Below are positions 51,462-60,845 of a stretch of 64,000 nucleotides of DNA, one piece after another; the stretch's first letter is position 1; every line of letters begins with the position of its first letter. Below the pieces are notes generated by a model. That model had not been told where the DNA came from. It saw nothing but the letters and a program-made list of their open reading frames with translations, and did not search any database. The stretch is from an uncultured Pelagibacteraceae bacterium (GTDB taxonomy: Bacteria; Pseudomonadota; Alphaproteobacteria; Pelagibacterales; Pelagibacteraceae), in the NCBI GenBank assembly GCA_902595725.1, contig CACJRJ010000001.1, positions 16,455 to 80,454 of the forward strand, in the 5' to 3' direction. Made by a program: the position numbers and the translations under genes.

Positions 51462-51797
51462 GTGACTAATATATCAGCTTATATAATTTTAATTGTTGCG
51501 GTTGTTTTAGGAACTGCATCAAATGGTTTTGCTAAAGGTGCGCAAGGTTTCACGATATTATTGCCAAGCATTATAACTGCGATAACTATTGTTGGATGTA
51601 TGTACACTTTATCTCTTGTTATGAAAACAATCCCTGTTGGAATAACTTATGCTTCATTCGCGGGACTTTGTATTATAGCAACAACAATTGTAGGAATGTA
51701 TAAATTCAAACAAATTCCTGATCTTTATACTATGATAGGTCTTGCTTTGATTATAGCTGGTGTTTTAATTGTAAACTTGTTAGGAAAAGCCAATTAA
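51462..51797 (+). CDS. Small multidrug resistance (SMR) family protein, first of a pair
   Basis: A 111-residue four-helix protein with a GTG start. The late segments (IPVGITYASFAGLC, MIGLALIIAGVLIVNLLG) follow EmrE closely. The membrane-embedded glutamate of EmrE (E14) is missing: in the ungapped alignment that position is glycine in VVLGTASNGFAK. Such proteins normally export cations with protons; without that glutamate the transport mode may differ. Its partner starts directly after its stop. Confidence 0.85.
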   Translation: MTNISAYIILIVAVVLGTASNGFAKGAQGFTILLPSIITAITIVGCMYTLSLVMKTIPVGITYASFAGLCIIATTIVGMYKFKQIPDLYTMIGLALIIAGVLIVNLLGKAN

Positions 51798-52133
51798 ATG
51801 AAGCCTCTTACTGGATATATTTTTTTATTCATTGCAATATCCTGTGGAATAGCAGCAAATAGTTTTGCAAAAATATCAGATGGATTTTCAAAATTAACAC
51901 CCTCTGTTGCTTGTATACTTTTAATGTGTGTAACTATGTTTTCACTCGCAAAAGGAATGTCAGCAATACCAGTTGGTTTTGCCTACGCTACTTACAGTGC
52001 GGTTACAGTTGCATCAATACTAATTTTTGGAATTATTAAATATAATCAAATGCCTAACGTATATGGTTTAATTGGAATTATTTTAATTATAACAGGTGTC
52101 TTAATTGTAAATTTACTAGGAAAAGTAAATTAA
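51798..52133 (+). CDS. SMR family protein, second of a pair
   Basis: A 111-residue four-helix SMR protein, paralogous to the preceding gene (GFAYATYSAVTVASI, LIGIILIITGVLIVNLLG). The E14-equivalent is again not acidic (ISCGIAANSFAK). Paired SMR genes usually form heterodimers of opposite topology. Its start immediately follows the first gene's stop. Substrate unknown; the pathway context suggests a metabolite of the small-gene run. Confidence 0.85.
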   Translation: MKPLTGYIFLFIAISCGIAANSFAKISDGFSKLTPSVACILLMCVTMFSLAKGMSAIPVGFAYATYSAVTVASILIFGIIKYNQMPNVYGLIGIILIITGVLIVNLLGKVN

Positions 52134-52154
52134 ATTTAATAGAAGGAGAAAAAT

Positions 52155-53069
52155 ATGTCTGAACTAATAGCGTTCATTGGGGTCGGTAATATGGGAAACC
52201 CAATGGCAAATAATTTAGTTAAAGCAGGAAAAAAAGTTAAAGTCTTTGATGTTTCAAAAAACATGATTGAAAAAGCTAGAGAAAAAAAATTAAAAGTTGT
52301 AGAAAATTTAGATGATTTAATTACAAATGAAGTAACAACTGTGATTACAATGCTCCCTGAGGGTAAGAATTCAAAAGAAGTTTATTTAGGAGAGAAAGGT
52401 ATAATTAATAAAGTTTCTAAAAACTGTCTTCTTATTGATTGTTCTACAATTGATATTCAAACTTCAATTGAAATTGGAAAAAAAGCTAAAGAAAAAGGAA
52501 TTAAAATGGTCGATGCTCCCGTTAGTGGTGGAGTCATGGGTGCTGAAAAAGCAACTTTAAATATCATGGTAGGTGGAACTAAAGAAGCTTTTGATATTGC
52601 TCTTCCTTTATTAAAATTAATGGGAAAAAATATATTCCATGCTGGAGATCTTGGTAGTGGTAATGGAGCAAAAATTTGTAACAACATGTCTTTAGGAATT
52701 ACAATGATTGCAGCCTCAGAGTCTTTAATGTTAGCCAAAAGACTAAATATAGATATTAAAAAGGTTCATGAAATTATGAAAAATGCATCAGGAAATAGTT
52801 GGCCTATTTCTGTTTATCCACCTTTGCCTGGTTTAATTGATGGAACACCATCAAATAATAATTATCGACCAGGATTTTCTGCAGGTATGATGAATAAAGA
52901 TTTAAAATTAGCAAATGAATGTGCAAAACAAGTAAATGCTTCTACTCCACTTGCAAAAATGGCTTTGGAAATTTATGATAAATTTTGTGAAGAAGGAAAT
53001 GATACAAAAGATTTCTCTGCAATATCAAAAGTTGTTGGTGGCGATGCTTGGAACTATCCAATAGATTAG
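52155..53069 (+). CDS. 3-Hydroxyisobutyrate dehydrogenase-family oxidoreductase
   Basis: A 304-residue beta-hydroxyacid dehydrogenase: IGVGNMG at 8-14, DAPVSGGVMGAEKATLNIMVGG in the substrate site, and GSGNGAKICNNM with the catalytic lysine. It is closer to genuine HIBADH than the 1260 gene in DAPVSGG-VMGAE spacing. It could act in valine breakdown or reduce a related semialdehyde. RBS AGAAGGAG precedes the ATG. Last gene of the nine-gene run; its stop abuts the stop of the convergent CMD gene. Confidence 0.9.
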   Translation: MSELIAFIGVGNMGNPMANNLVKAGKKVKVFDVSKNMIEKAREKKLKVVENLDDLITNEVTTVITMLPEGKNSKEVYLGEKGIINKVSKNCLLIDCSTIDIQTSIEIGKKAKEKGIKMVDAPVSGGVMGAEKATLNIMVGGTKEAFDIALPLLKLMGKNIFHAGDLGSGNGAKICNNMSLGITMIAASESLMLAKRLNIDIKKVHEIMKNASGNSWPISVYPPLPGLIDGTPSNNNYRPGFSAGMMNKDLKLANECAKQVNASTPLAKMALEIYDKFCEEGNDTKDFSAISKVVGGDAWNYPID

Positions 53070-53462
53070 TTACTTATAAATTTCATCAACTTCAACACCA
53101 TAAGCTTCTACTAATTTATTATTCTGATTAGCGATACCCATAACGTCAATCATTTCTTTAATCATCTCATCCGTTGCACCTTTTTTCTTTGCGGCAGCTG
53201 TATGAGATTTGGTGCAATACTCACAACTGTTTGTCATTGAAACAGCAACATAAATTAATTCTTTCGTTGCAGCATCTAATGCACCTGGTTTCATGACTTG
53301 TGAAGTTGAATTCCAAATTCTTTCTAAAGTTTCTGGACTATTTGCAATATATTTCCAAAAATTTGGAACTTCAGTAATTTTTCTTGTATTTTTTATCTCA
53401 TCAAAAATTTCTTTTACTTTTCCTGTAGCTTCATTTTCTAATATTGGTTTAAACATTGGCAT
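53070..53462 (-). CDS. Carboxymuconolactone decarboxylase (AhpD-like) family protein
   Basis: A 130-residue helical protein with the CMD motif CEYCTKSHTAAAKK (CxxC followed by His), as in AhpD-type peroxidases and CMD. IANSPETLERIWN and AATKELIYVAVSMTN are family marks. It may reduce peroxides or act as a general thiol-dependent enzyme. RBS GGAGG precedes it. Divergence from the ABC operon is not the case: it is on the same strand, 29 bases after the serine hydrolase gene start side. Confidence 0.87.
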   Translation of the reverse strand: MPMFKPILENEATGKVKEIFDEIKNTRKITEVPNFWKYIANSPETLERIWNSTSQVMKPGALDAATKELIYVAVSMTNSCEYCTKSHTAAAKKKGATDEMIKEMIDVMGIANQNNKLVEAYGVEVDEIYK

Positions 53463-53491
53463 TTTTCCTCCTTACTTTTTTTACTAAAAAT

Positions 53492-54856
53492 CTATTTCCC
53501 TTTTTTAATTGGATCAAATAAAATTTTTTTATGATTATATTTATATTTAGTATTATTATAATGAAGTGAGTTAAGAACTACTATTCTTGAATTTTCCATA
53601 TCAATTAAAATGGCTTGTCCACCATAACCATTCATGCCAAAGACAATCTTATCTTTTAATCCTGGATAATCCATATGAAATTGACCTCCATAAGTTTTAG
53701 AACGATTAAATGCAGGTTCATTTTTATCTCTGTTAGATTTAGATATTCTTCTTTTATAAATTTCTTTTAAATATTTTCCAACACAAGTATCATTCTGATA
53801 ATCATCCATCATAGCTTTTGCTATTCTAAGATAGTCAAATCTTGTAGCGCTTATATTTGGATGTCCATTTCCAAATTGTTCTGCACTACTGGTAAAACCA
53901 TAAAGAATACTATGTTTGATCTTTATTTTATCATTAAAAATCTTTTTATAGAGTTTTTCATAATCCTCACCAGTTTTAAATTTTATATAGTTCAAAATTA
54001 ATTGAGTAACAAATCCATTGTAATTATATATATCCTTAGATTTTTTTGTATTTTTGTTGTTAAAGTGTAAGCGCATGGTTGTTGCAATATCCCTATCTTC
54101 ATATGCGCCTAATTTACTTGTACCATCTTCAAATTCATCGATATATTTTTGATCGCCAGTATTCATATTTAAAAAATTAATTAATTTTTGATCATGATAA
54201 AGCGAATCTTTTATTACAGGCCAGTCATTTACTCTTGCATCAACTCCATCAATATAGCCCTCACATATCGCATGACCTAGTATATAAGAAGTTACTGACT
54301 TACCCATAGACATTGAATAAAATTTTGTTTCATTATTTAAAAACTCTCCTAATCTTTCTTTGGGAGAAAATTCATCAATCAGTACTTCGCCATCCTGATA
54401 ATACAAATAACTAAGGATGCCTTTAGTTTTCATTTGCTTTTTTAAAAATTTATCTTCAATTAAGTTGAATTTAAAATCGTAGGAATTATTTGTAGGTTTA
54501 AACTCTTTTAAATGTGAACTTCTATCTCTATAGGAGTATTTCCATAAATAATAAATTAGAGAGTCTCTGTTCGGGTTTGAATGATAGGCAATATTGGTGG
54601 CTGATAATGCTTTATTTTTAATCTTTATATCTAGATTGTTGGATCCTTGAAATTTATCACAATTTTGTAAATACCAAGCTTGACTATACTTTGGTTCTTC
54701 TTTGCATACTGGGTTTTGTTCCAAGTTTATATATTGATGATATCCATTTTCAGAAAGCCACTGATTAAATTTATTTAGTTTAGAACTCTCAGTATCAGCA
54801 AATAGATTACTTGAAGCTAATAAGCTAAACGTTAAAATTATTAATATTTTTTTCAT
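53492..54856 (-). CDS. Serine hydrolase (beta-lactamase/class C type), exported
   Basis: A 454-residue exported protein (signal peptide about 1-20, cleaved after FA). The SxxK motif is in SMGKSVTSYILG, a YxN-like YNYNGF is further on, and the C-terminal KIVFGMNGYGGQAIL region supplies the third box. It belongs to the beta-lactamase-related/6-aminohexanoate-type esterase group acting on esters, amides or peptides in the periplasm. It shares a base with the end of the dipeptide ABC ATPase gene, so it may process substrates for that importer. Confidence 0.85.
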   Translation of the reverse strand: MKKILIILTFSLLASSNLFADTESSKLNKFNQWLSENGYHQYINLEQNPVCKEEPKYSQAWYLQNCDKFQGSNNLDIKIKNKALSATNIAYHSNPNRDSLIYYLWKYSYRDRSSHLKEFKPTNNSYDFKFNLIEDKFLKKQMKTKGILSYLYYQDGEVLIDEFSPKERLGEFLNNETKFYSMSMGKSVTSYILGHAICEGYIDGVDARVNDWPVIKDSLYHDQKLINFLNMNTGDQKYIDEFEDGTSKLGAYEDRDIATTMRLHFNNKNTKKSKDIYNYNGFVTQLILNYIKFKTGEDYEKLYKKIFNDKIKIKHSILYGFTSSAEQFGNGHPNISATRFDYLRIAKAMMDDYQNDTCVGKYLKEIYKRRISKSNRDKNEPAFNRSKTYGGQFHMDYPGLKDKIVFGMNGYGGQAILIDMENSRIVVLNSLHYNNTKYKYNHKKILFDPIKKGK

Positions 54857-56538
54857 TAGTTATAAATTGATTCAATTTTTGGCATTAACGTAAGTAGTTC
54901 TTTAGTATAATCGTGTGATGGGTTTTTAAATAACTCTTCAGTTTTTGATATCTCACAAAGCTTACCATTTTTTAGTACTGCTATTCGATCACACATTTGT
55001 CTTACAACAGGCAAATCGTGACTAATAAATAATATTGTCAAATTTAATTGCTCTTGTAAATCTTTTAATAAATTTAATATTTGTGCTTGAATACTAACAT
55101 CTAGAGCAGAAGTTGGTTCATCACAAACAAGAAGTCTTGGTTGAGTTGCAAGTGCTCTTGCAATTGAAATTCTTTGTCTTTGACCTCCAGAAAATTCATG
55201 TGGATAACGTTCTGCTGATTGTTGAGTTAATTCAACAGATTCTAATAAATCATATATATAAGTATCTATATCTCTAGAGCTTATTGAAGGGTTATGAAGT
55301 TTTATAGGTTCTGCAATTATATCTTTAACTTTTAATCTTCCATTTAATGATGAATAAGGGTCTTGAAATATCATTTGGATTTGTTTTCTAAATTTCATCA
55401 TTTCTTTATTACTTTTAATTTTTGTTATACAAACATTATCAAAATCAATATCTCCAGCGCTTGGGCTATATAAATTAACAATCATTTTGGCTATTGTTGA
55501 TTTACCACTTCCGCTTTCGCCAACTAGTCCAAAAGACTCGCCTTCTTTAATATTAAATGATACATCGTCAACGGCCATTACGGAGTTTTTAGTGCTTTCT
55601 GTAAAAAAATTATCATCAAATGTTTTGCATAAATTTTTAACCTTAACTAAGTCCTGATCAATAATATCTTTTTTTGTCCATCTATTTAAAATTTTAATAT
55701 TAGTTTCACCTTGAGTTTTGTTTTCCTTTTCAATAATTTTAAATCTCTCTATTTTTTTATTTGTAGGAGGAACTGAGCTTACAAGTGCTTTTGTATAAAT
55801 CTCTTTAGGTTTTGTTAATATTTCTTTCGTAGGTCCTATTTCAACTAAATCTCCATTTTTCATTACTGCTACTCTGTTTGTTGTTTCAGAGATAACTCCC
55901 ATGTCGTGAGTAATTAATATTACTGCCAAATTTCTCTCTTTGGTTAATCTTTTAATTAAATCTAAAATTTGAGATTGTATTGAAACATCAAGAGCAGTAG
56001 TTGGTTCATCAGCGATAAGAAGTTCAGGTTCGCAGCAAAGAGCCAATGAAATAACAACTCTTTGTCTCATACCTCCTGAAAACTGATGAGGATAATTATT
56101 AAATCTAGTTTCAGCATCTTTTATTCCTACTTCTTTTAATAAGTTAATAGCTTTATTTTCTGCCTCTTCTGTATTTAATTTTAAATGAGTTTGTATTGTT
56201 TCAATTAGTTGTTCGCCTATTGTAAGTATAGGATTTAAAGAAGTTTGAGGGTCTTGGAAAATAAGACCTATTTTTTTTCCTCTTAATTTAAGAATACTCT
56301 CTGGGTTTTGATAAATATCAGTTCCATCTAATATAATTGATCCACCAGATACTTTGCCTGGTTCATCTATAAGATTAATTATTGCATTACCAACAGTGCT
56401 TTTTCCTGATCCAGATTCTCCAACCAAACCTAGTATTTCACCTTTTTCAACATTTATATTTACTTTTTTAGCTGCATAAACTGTTTCTCTTCGCATTTCA
56501 TAGTTAACACTTAAATTGTTTATTTTTAAAAATGTCAT
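54856..56538 (-). CDS. Dipeptide/oligopeptide ABC transporter dual ATP-binding protein
   Basis: A 560-residue protein with two ABC domains. First: Walker A GESGSGKSTVGN near 39-50, signature FSGGMRQRVVIS, Walker B LLIADEPTTALD. Second: GESGSGKSTIAKM, FSGGQRQRISIARAL, LLVCDEPTSALD. The DppD-DppF fused form is common. It powers the two permeases encoded next to it. It overlaps the upstream permease stop by one base. Confidence 0.94.
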   Translation of the reverse strand: MTFLKINNLSVNYEMRRETVYAAKKVNINVEKGEILGLVGESGSGKSTVGNAIINLIDEPGKVSGGSIILDGTDIYQNPESILKLRGKKIGLIFQDPQTSLNPILTIGEQLIETIQTHLKLNTEEAENKAINLLKEVGIKDAETRFNNYPHQFSGGMRQRVVISLALCCEPELLIADEPTTALDVSIQSQILDLIKRLTKERNLAVILITHDMGVISETTNRVAVMKNGDLVEIGPTKEILTKPKEIYTKALVSSVPPTNKKIERFKIIEKENKTQGETNIKILNRWTKKDIIDQDLVKVKNLCKTFDDNFFTESTKNSVMAVDDVSFNIKEGESFGLVGESGSGKSTIAKMIVNLYSPSAGDIDFDNVCITKIKSNKEMMKFRKQIQMIFQDPYSSLNGRLKVKDIIAEPIKLHNPSISSRDIDTYIYDLLESVELTQQSAERYPHEFSGGQRQRISIARALATQPRLLVCDEPTSALDVSIQAQILNLLKDLQEQLNLTILFISHDLPVVRQMCDRIAVLKNGKLCEISKTEELFKNPSHDYTKELLTLMPKIESIYN

Positions 56539-57464
56539 TAGTTAAGTTTTGGATTAAGAGTATCTCTCATCCAGTCTCCTAAAAGATTAATTGAAAATGC
56601 TAATATTACTAAAAATATTGCTGGAAAAAAAGTAATCCACCATTCACCAGAAAATAAAAAATCATTTCCTAATCTAATTAATGTACCTAATGAAGGTGTT
56701 GTAGGAGGAACGCCTACTCCTAAAAAACTTAAAGTTGCTTCTGCAATTATTGCAAGTGCAAGTCCTATTGTTCCGATTACTAGAACTGGCCTCATTATAT
56801 TTGGTAAAATATGCTTAAACATAATAATTATGTTTGAAACACCAATAATTGTTGAAGCAGAAACATAATCTTTATTTTTTTCTACCAAAGTTGCAGCTCT
56901 TGATACTCTTGCGAACTGAGGCCACTCAGAAATTCCAATTGCAAAAATTAAAACATAAATTGCCATTTCATCATGTAATTCTCTTGAAATAATTCCACGA
57001 GCAATTCCGTCAACCAAGAGTGCCATTAAAATACTTGGTACCGTTAACTGTACATCTGTTAATCTCATAACAATCATTTCATATTTTCCACCAAAATATC
57101 CTGCGCTTAGTCCTAAACCTACTCCTAAAACTAAAGCAAATATAACTGCCGAAAAACCTACAATTAAAGAAATTCGTGATCCATAAAGAATTGTGGCTAA
57201 CATATCTCTTCCTTGACCGTCAGTTCCTAAAATAAATTTAGCAAGACCATCCTCGGTCCACGAAGGTGGAGTAAATGCATCCATTAAAGATAATGATGAT
57301 GGATCGAATGGATTATATGGTGTTACTAATTCAACAAAAAAAGAACAAAAGAAAATTATAATTAATATTAAAGTAGAAAGTACAGCGGTAGGTGATTTTA
57401 TAAAGCTGAAATAAATATCACTATCTTTAATTCTATTAAATAATGTTAAATTTTTATTATCCAC
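56538..57464 (-). CDS. Dipeptide-type ABC transporter permease (DppC-like)
   Basis: A 308-residue permease with a long N-terminal cytoplasmic stretch, one helix (about 27-47), a periplasmic loop with PFDPSSLSLMDAFTPPSW and LGTDGQGRDMLATILYG (OppC signature), then the five-helix core with EAA loop SASTIIGVSNIIIMFKHILPNIM. Partner of the DppB-like gene, overlapping by 8 bases. Confidence 0.93.
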   Translation of the reverse strand: MDNKNLTLFNRIKDSDIYFSFIKSPTAVLSTLILIIIFFCSFFVELVTPYNPFDPSSLSLMDAFTPPSWTEDGLAKFILGTDGQGRDMLATILYGSRISLIVGFSAVIFALVLGVGLGLSAGYFGGKYEMIVMRLTDVQLTVPSILMALLVDGIARGIISRELHDEMAIYVLIFAIGISEWPQFARVSRAATLVEKNKDYVSASTIIGVSNIIIMFKHILPNIMRPVLVIGTIGLALAIIAEATLSFLGVGVPPTTPSLGTLIRLGNDFLFSGEWWITFFPAIFLVILAFSINLLGDWMRDTLNPKLN

Positions 57465-58440
57465 TTACTGCCTCCGCTTTAACTCTAATTCTTGGGTCAA
57501 TGAAATAATATAAAATATCTACAATGAAATTTATCATTACAAAAACAAACGCTATAAATACTAAGTACGCAGACATAATTGGTATATCTACGAATTGAAC
57601 AGCTTGGATGAATAAAAATCCCATACCTGGCCATTGAAAAACAGTTTCTGTAATTATTGAAAATGCAATTAAGGTTCCAATATTTATTCCGGCAATTGTT
57701 ATTACAGGTATTAATCCATTTTTTAACGCATGTTTATAATGAATACTTTTTTCACTTATCCCTCTTGCTCTTGCAAATTTAATATAATCTGTTTGCAATA
57801 TTTCCATCATTTCTGCTCGAACAAGTCTAATGATATAAGTCATTTGAAAAAGGCTTAGAGTTACAGAAGGAAGAATTATAGCTTTCAATCCAGACAAAGT
57901 TAAAAAACCTGTGGTCCAATACCCAAGACTAACAACTTCTCCTCTGCCAAAAGATGGTAGTATTCCTAAAATTACTGCAAAAAGATAAATAAATAATATA
58001 CCTATTACAAATGTGGGGAGTGAGACGCCTAGTAAAGAAATAGCTAATATTATGTCACTCAAAAAACCTTTCCTATTTATGCCAGTATAAACACCCAATA
58101 AAGTCCCAGATACTAAAGCGATTAAAGCTGAGATTAAAACAAGCTCAATTGTTGCTGGTAGTCTTTCAGAAATTAACTCTGAAACTGGTCTTTTTAATTG
58201 ATAAGAGATACCAAAATTACCTTTCGAAGCATTAACAACAAATCTAGAAAACTGAATATGTATAGGATCTAGTAGTCCTAAAGTTTCTCTAAGTTCTGCT
58301 CTTTCCTCATCTGATGTTTCTTCTCCAACCATATTATTGATCGGATCTCCTACAAAATTAAATAGTGAAAAAGAAACAAAGGCAACGACAAGCATCACCA
58401 TCGCGGATTGTATCAGTCGCTTAAAAAAATATTTTATCAA
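57457..58440 (-). CDS. Dipeptide-type ABC transporter permease (DppB-like)
   Basis: A 327-residue permease with the DppB opening MIKYFFKRLIQSAMVMLVVAFVSFSLF, LGLLDPIHIQFSRFV, and EAA loop KFARARGISEKSIHYKHALKNGLIPV. It begins 18 bases after a strong hairpin that separates it from the binding-protein gene. Likely substrates are peptides or other oligomers; nickel or opines are possible. Confidence 0.93.
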   Translation of the reverse strand: MIKYFFKRLIQSAMVMLVVAFVSFSLFNFVGDPINNMVGEETSDEERAELRETLGLLDPIHIQFSRFVVNASKGNFGISYQLKRPVSELISERLPATIELVLISALIALVSGTLLGVYTGINRKGFLSDIILAISLLGVSLPTFVIGILFIYLFAVILGILPSFGRGEVVSLGYWTTGFLTLSGLKAIILPSVTLSLFQMTYIIRLVRAEMMEILQTDYIKFARARGISEKSIHYKHALKNGLIPVITIAGINIGTLIAFSIITETVFQWPGMGFLFIQAVQFVDIPIMSAYLVFIAFVFVMINFIVDILYYFIDPRIRVKAEAVSG

Positions 58441-58458
58441 CTTATGAAAATTTTTACT

Positions 58459-58488
58459 TACAAGCCCTTTTATAAAAAAGGGCTTGTA
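58459..58488 (-). terminator. Hairpin between binding-protein and permease genes
   Basis: Perfect 13-base arms (58459-58471 and 58476-58488, TACAAGCCCTTTT) around ATAA, lying 10 bases after the binding-protein stop on the minus strand. Same placement as the hairpins at 9044-9071 and 24862-24901. Probably limits read-through to the permeases or protects the upstream mRNA. Confidence 0.82.
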
Positions 58489-58498
58489 AAAGATTAAT

Positions 58499-60058
58499 TT
58501 ATCTTACGTTAGAAAAACGGAATAATGGTTCATTATTCGGTCTTATAGGAACATCAACACTTCTTTTTGATGCCCAAGAAATTACTTGGTGGTGTAAAGG
58601 TAGATAAGCAATATTATCTTTTACAATTTTCCAAGCATTTGCTATTGCAGCATTTCTTTTCTCTAGATTAACTTCACCTTCCATTACTCTAATTGCAGCG
58701 TCAACTTCGGCATCGCTAAAGTTAACTTTGTTCCAGCTTGCGCCAGTTTCATATAAGTAATGAAATACATAGTGACTGTCTAAAGTAGGAACACCCCAAC
58801 CTAGCATATAAAAGTCTCCTTGGTTATCTTTAAGTTCCTTAAAGTGTTTACTTTTAGTTTGAGCAAATAAACTTACTTTAACACCAATTTTTCCTAACAT
58901 TCCAACAACAGCTGTACAAATTGCTTCGTCATTTACATATCTGTCATTAGGACATCTAAGTTCTACTTCAAAACCATCTGGATAACCCGCGTCAGCTAAT
59001 AACTGCTTTGCAGCATCAACATCGTAAGGTAATCTTTCATCAAGTTCTTTAGTGTATCCAGTAACTCCTGGGAAAGTAATTATTCCTGCAGGCTCACTTA
59101 AACCTCTCATAACTTTTTTCTTAATCGCCTCTATATCAATTGCTTGATAAAGTGCTTGTCTAACCTCTTTTTTCTTAAATGGGTTATCACCAGTATTACC
59201 AGTTCTAAGTTGGTCAGCAGCTTGGTCCATTCCTAAAAAGATTGTACGCATCTGTGGAGTACTTTGAACTTTATGAGCACCCGATGCTCTAATACGATCT
59301 AAATCTTGAACTGGAGCATCTGTTACAACATCTAACTCTCCAGATAATAGTGCAGCAACTCTAGTTGCGGCATTTTTAATTGGAAGTAAGTGTATCTCAG
59401 TTATGTTATGTTCAACTTCACCCCACCATTTAGTATTCTTTTTAAAAACGGTTTTTGTATTAGGCTCTCTTAAAGTAATTTTAAATGGTCCCGTCCCCAT
59501 TGAGTTAGTTGCAGAGAATGTTTCTTGTCCTGCATCCCAGTTTTGTGGAGCCATTGCAAAATTTTTCTCACACCATTTTTTAGACATTATGAATATATTT
59601 GACAATTGGTTCAAAAGAATCGGATTTGGTTCTCTTGTTTGAATTTCAACTGTATAAGCGTCAGTTGCTTTTACTGATGTAATAGTGCTTATATATTCTT
59701 TAAAGTCTGATGTACGTTGTTGAGCTCTCAAGATACTAAATACAACATCTTCTGATGTCATAGGTGTTCCGTCGCTAAACTTTACATCTTTCCTAAGATT
59801 AAATTTCCAAGTCTTAGGTGTTGTAGCTTCCCAGCTTTCCGCTAGTTGTGGTCCAATAGACATATCTAAACCTCTAGTAACTAAAGCTTCATATATCTGT
59901 CTTGATACCATTGTTGTTGGTCCTTCGTTTTGAGCATGTGGATCAAGTGTTAAACTATCTCCTTGCATTGACCATTTAATTGTATTTGCAAATGTTTGTG
60001 TAGATGAAAAAACAAATAAAATAGCTATCAAAAATTTGACCAAATTTTTAGATTTCAT
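58499..60058 (-). CDS. Dipeptide-type ABC transporter substrate-binding protein (SBP_bac_5)
   Basis: A 519-residue exported binding protein (signal peptide about 1-24, cleaved after TFA). The family-5 motif is near LTLDPHAQNEGPTTMVSRQIYEAL; FNLRKDVKFSDGTPMTSEDVVFSI and YLPLHHQVISWA follow. It binds peptides or similar ligands in the periplasm. A good RBS (GGAGG) precedes it. First gene of the ABC operon, ahead of the hairpin. Confidence 0.93.
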   Translation of the reverse strand: MKSKNLVKFLIAILFVFSSTQTFANTIKWSMQGDSLTLDPHAQNEGPTTMVSRQIYEALVTRGLDMSIGPQLAESWEATTPKTWKFNLRKDVKFSDGTPMTSEDVVFSILRAQQRTSDFKEYISTITSVKATDAYTVEIQTREPNPILLNQLSNIFIMSKKWCEKNFAMAPQNWDAGQETFSATNSMGTGPFKITLREPNTKTVFKKNTKWWGEVEHNITEIHLLPIKNAATRVAALLSGELDVVTDAPVQDLDRIRASGAHKVQSTPQMRTIFLGMDQAADQLRTGNTGDNPFKKKEVRQALYQAIDIEAIKKKVMRGLSEPAGIITFPGVTGYTKELDERLPYDVDAAKQLLADAGYPDGFEVELRCPNDRYVNDEAICTAVVGMLGKIGVKVSLFAQTKSKHFKELKDNQGDFYMLGWGVPTLDSHYVFHYLYETGASWNKVNFSDAEVDAAIRVMEGEVNLEKRNAAIANAWKIVKDNIAYLPLHHQVISWASKRSVDVPIRPNNEPLFRFSNVR

Positions 60059-60119
60059 TTCCCCTCCTAATTATTTATTTTAAAAATCTAGCTTAATAAT
60101 TAGAGAAACTAAAGAAGAA

Positions 60120-60842
60120 TTATTGCACTAATTTTTTGAAATTTTCATATAAAATTTTAGAATATTCGTTCATACTGGACATATGAGTTTGGGAGTCCTT
60201 ATCAAATTTATCTAGCGCCCCTTCTCCAAGCTGTTTTTCTAGAGCAGATTTATATTCAGGAACACATCCCCATTCGCTAACTGTGGTTTTTTTAATTTCT
60301 ATATGAAATTGAATTCCATAAGCATGATTTTTATACTTAAAGATTTGATATTTTGTTTCTGGGGATGAAGCAATTAAAGTTATGTCTTTATTCTTTTCTA
60401 ATTCTTGAACCTCATAAGAGTGCCATTGGAGTGATTTAATTTTTTCTGGAAATTTAGAAAACAATAAATCATTATTTTTATTTTCGGAAAAATTTATATC
60501 TAACATTCCAATTTCAGGATTTTTAGATTTTACAACTTTGCCTCCTGTAATTTCTCCTAGCAACTGACATCCTAAACAAAATCCTAAGTAAGGTTTTTTT
60601 AAAAAAACAACAAATTCATTAATTGCCTTTTTCTCTTCAATTAACCATGGATAATCTTTTTCCATCCAGGTATCCATTGGACCACCCATACAAAACATTG
60701 CATCAAACTTTGATAAATCAGATGGTATTTTTTGACCTTCATCTAACTCGATAGTAGTTAATTCAGCGCCATCCTTAATCATTAAATCTTTAATGTATCC
60801 AGGATCTTCTATGCTTATATGTTGTAAAATAATTACTTTCAT
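60120..60842 (-). CDS. Class I glutamine amidotransferase-like protein
   Basis: A 240-residue GATase1 protein. The nucleophile elbow GFCLGCQLLGE holds the cysteine, and YGIQFHIEI supplies the His and Glu of the triad. It resembles the stand-alone GuaA-like amidotransferases (YLR126c/GAT1-3), whose members include gamma-glutamyl hydrolases. It likely hydrolyses glutamine or a gamma-glutamyl compound. It lies 3 bases after the phosphatase gene. Confidence 0.87.
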   Translation of the reverse strand: MKVIILQHISIEDPGYIKDLMIKDGAELTTIELDEGQKIPSDLSKFDAMFCMGGPMDTWMEKDYPWLIEEKKAINEFVVFLKKPYLGFCLGCQLLGEITGGKVVKSKNPEIGMLDINFSENKNNDLLFSKFPEKIKSLQWHSYEVQELEKNKDITLIASSPETKYQIFKYKNHAYGIQFHIEIKKTTVSEWGCVPEYKSALEKQLGEGALDKFDKDSQTHMSSMNEYSKILYENFKKLVQ

Positions 60843-60845
60843 TAT

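Noticed and set aside
52155..53069. Possible recent duplication of the 1260-2129 dehydrogenase
   Set aside because: The two share only family motifs; overall sequences differ widely, so they are old paralogues rather than a local duplication.
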